This document shows, one piece after another, positions 23,144 through 23,343 of a stretch of DNA of 23,343 nucleotides. The stretch covers positions 1 to 23,343 of the forward strand of contig JBNJDJ010000026.1 of NCBI GenBank assembly GCA_051744845.1, in the 5' to 3' direction. The translations under genes and the position numbers were made by a program. The notes beneath the pieces are model-generated. The model had not been told where the DNA came from and did not search any database. It saw only the letters and a list, made by a program, of their open reading frames with translations. Position 1 is the stretch's first letter; every line of letters starts with the position of its first letter. The stretch comes from JBNJDJ01 sp051744845. GTDB taxonomy: Bacteria; Bacillota; Clostridia; Peptostreptococcales; Acidaminobacteraceae.

Positions 23144-23343
23144 ATGTAGATAATGTTTGACATACTCCCCGCCCATTAAACATGGGCGAGGATTCTTGAA
23201 AGCTCATAAGGCTAACTTCCCTAAAGACTAAACATTGAAAACCCTCGCATTAAAGCTAGGTTTTCATTCTTTAAGGCTACTTAGGGCGATGGCAAAACGC
23301 CGACTACCAGAAAGACTTATGCTTTGACTATTTTACTCAGTTA
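23144..23343 (-). ncRNA. Candidate omega-RNA (TnpB guide RNA) region, 5' end outside the window
   Basis: The minus strand can form at least three hairpins in a row: GGC-GTTTT-GCC (about 23290-23300), GAAAACC/GGTTTTC (23237-23265) and the terminal CCTCGCCCAT/ATGGGCGGGG (23167-23191). In the last, the one non-Watson-Crick pair is U-G in minus-strand RNA but A-C on the plus strand, supporting a minus-strand transcript. TnpB omega-RNAs cover exactly this part of such elements and end in a guide copied from the flank, which here would start near 23156 and run downwards. The repeated TAGCCTTA (23208-23215 and 23272-23279) may be part of the scaffold. Confidence 0.45.
23157..23343 (-). mobile_element. 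Right end of an IS200/IS605-type (tnpB/IS1341-like) element, cut by the window edge
   Basis: Read on the minus strand, the DNA contains GAATCC, a 10-bp hairpin (arms at 23182-23191 and 23167-23176) and then GGGGAGTATGTCAA ending at 23157. That is the form of the right-end hairpin and terminus of many tnpB-carrying IS200/IS605 elements as I know them. The element would extend to the right, with tnpB on the minus strand ending near or beyond 23343; all three minus frames have stops within the last 30 bases. The G+C content is visibly higher than in the neighbourhood. No transposase sequence itself is in the window. Confidence 0.6.

Overview
The window is the replication-origin region of a very AT-rich (by eye about 25% G+C) Firmicutes-type bacterium. 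The gene order trpS / rsbV-rsbW-sigB / gyrA-gyrB-recF-yaaA-dnaN-dnaA // oriC // rnpA-yidD-yidC-jag / mnmE-mnmG-rsmG-noc / FeS gene / parA-parB is the classical Bacillota origin neighbourhood. A T-box leader, an RsbVW/SigB-type module and a Noc-type ParB paralogue support that placement. TGA is used as a stop (rnpA ends in TGA inside an ATGA overlap), so this is not a Mollicutes-type code. The low G+C and the clostridial look of YidC and the FeS protein suggest an anaerobic Clostridia/Tissierellia-like lineage, but I cannot name the genus.

Layout. Every gene left of about 11.7 kb is on the minus strand and every gene right of about 12.2 kb is on the plus strand, so all are transcribed away from the origin. 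Bases 1-166 hold two tandem sigma-A-type promoters pointing out of the left edge, probably those of an rRNA operon. Then come trpS with a T-box leader and the rsbV-rsbW-sigB operon. The replication block dnaA-dnaN-yaaA-recF-gyrB-gyrA has its terminator after gyrA. DnaA boxes lie both upstream of dnaA (11.7-12.06 kb) and between dnaA and dnaN (10.19-10.32 kb), a bipartite origin. Rightwards, a consensus promoter drives rnpA-yidD-yidC-jag (RNase P and membrane insertion), followed by a terminator. Next is mnmE-mnmG-rsmG-noc (tRNA wobble uridine modification, 16S methylation, nucleoid occlusion), another terminator, a small membrane FeS protein with its own promoter and terminator, and parA-parB. 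Three perfect parS sites follow parB.

From 21.55 to 23.16 kb there is no credible gene, only parS sites, a strong orphan hairpin-T-run and what looks like decayed coding sequence. The last ~190 bases look like the right end and omega-RNA region of an IS200/IS605-type (tnpB) element whose coding part would lie beyond the window.

Points most worth a second look: rpmH (L34) is missing from its near-universal place before rnpA; Noc keeps Noc-type DNA-recognition residues but has no N-terminal membrane helix; GyrA has Gln/Asn at both quinolone-anchor positions; the FeS gene has a G/C-tract palindrome at its start site; and there is a candidate TnpB guide-RNA end at the right edge.
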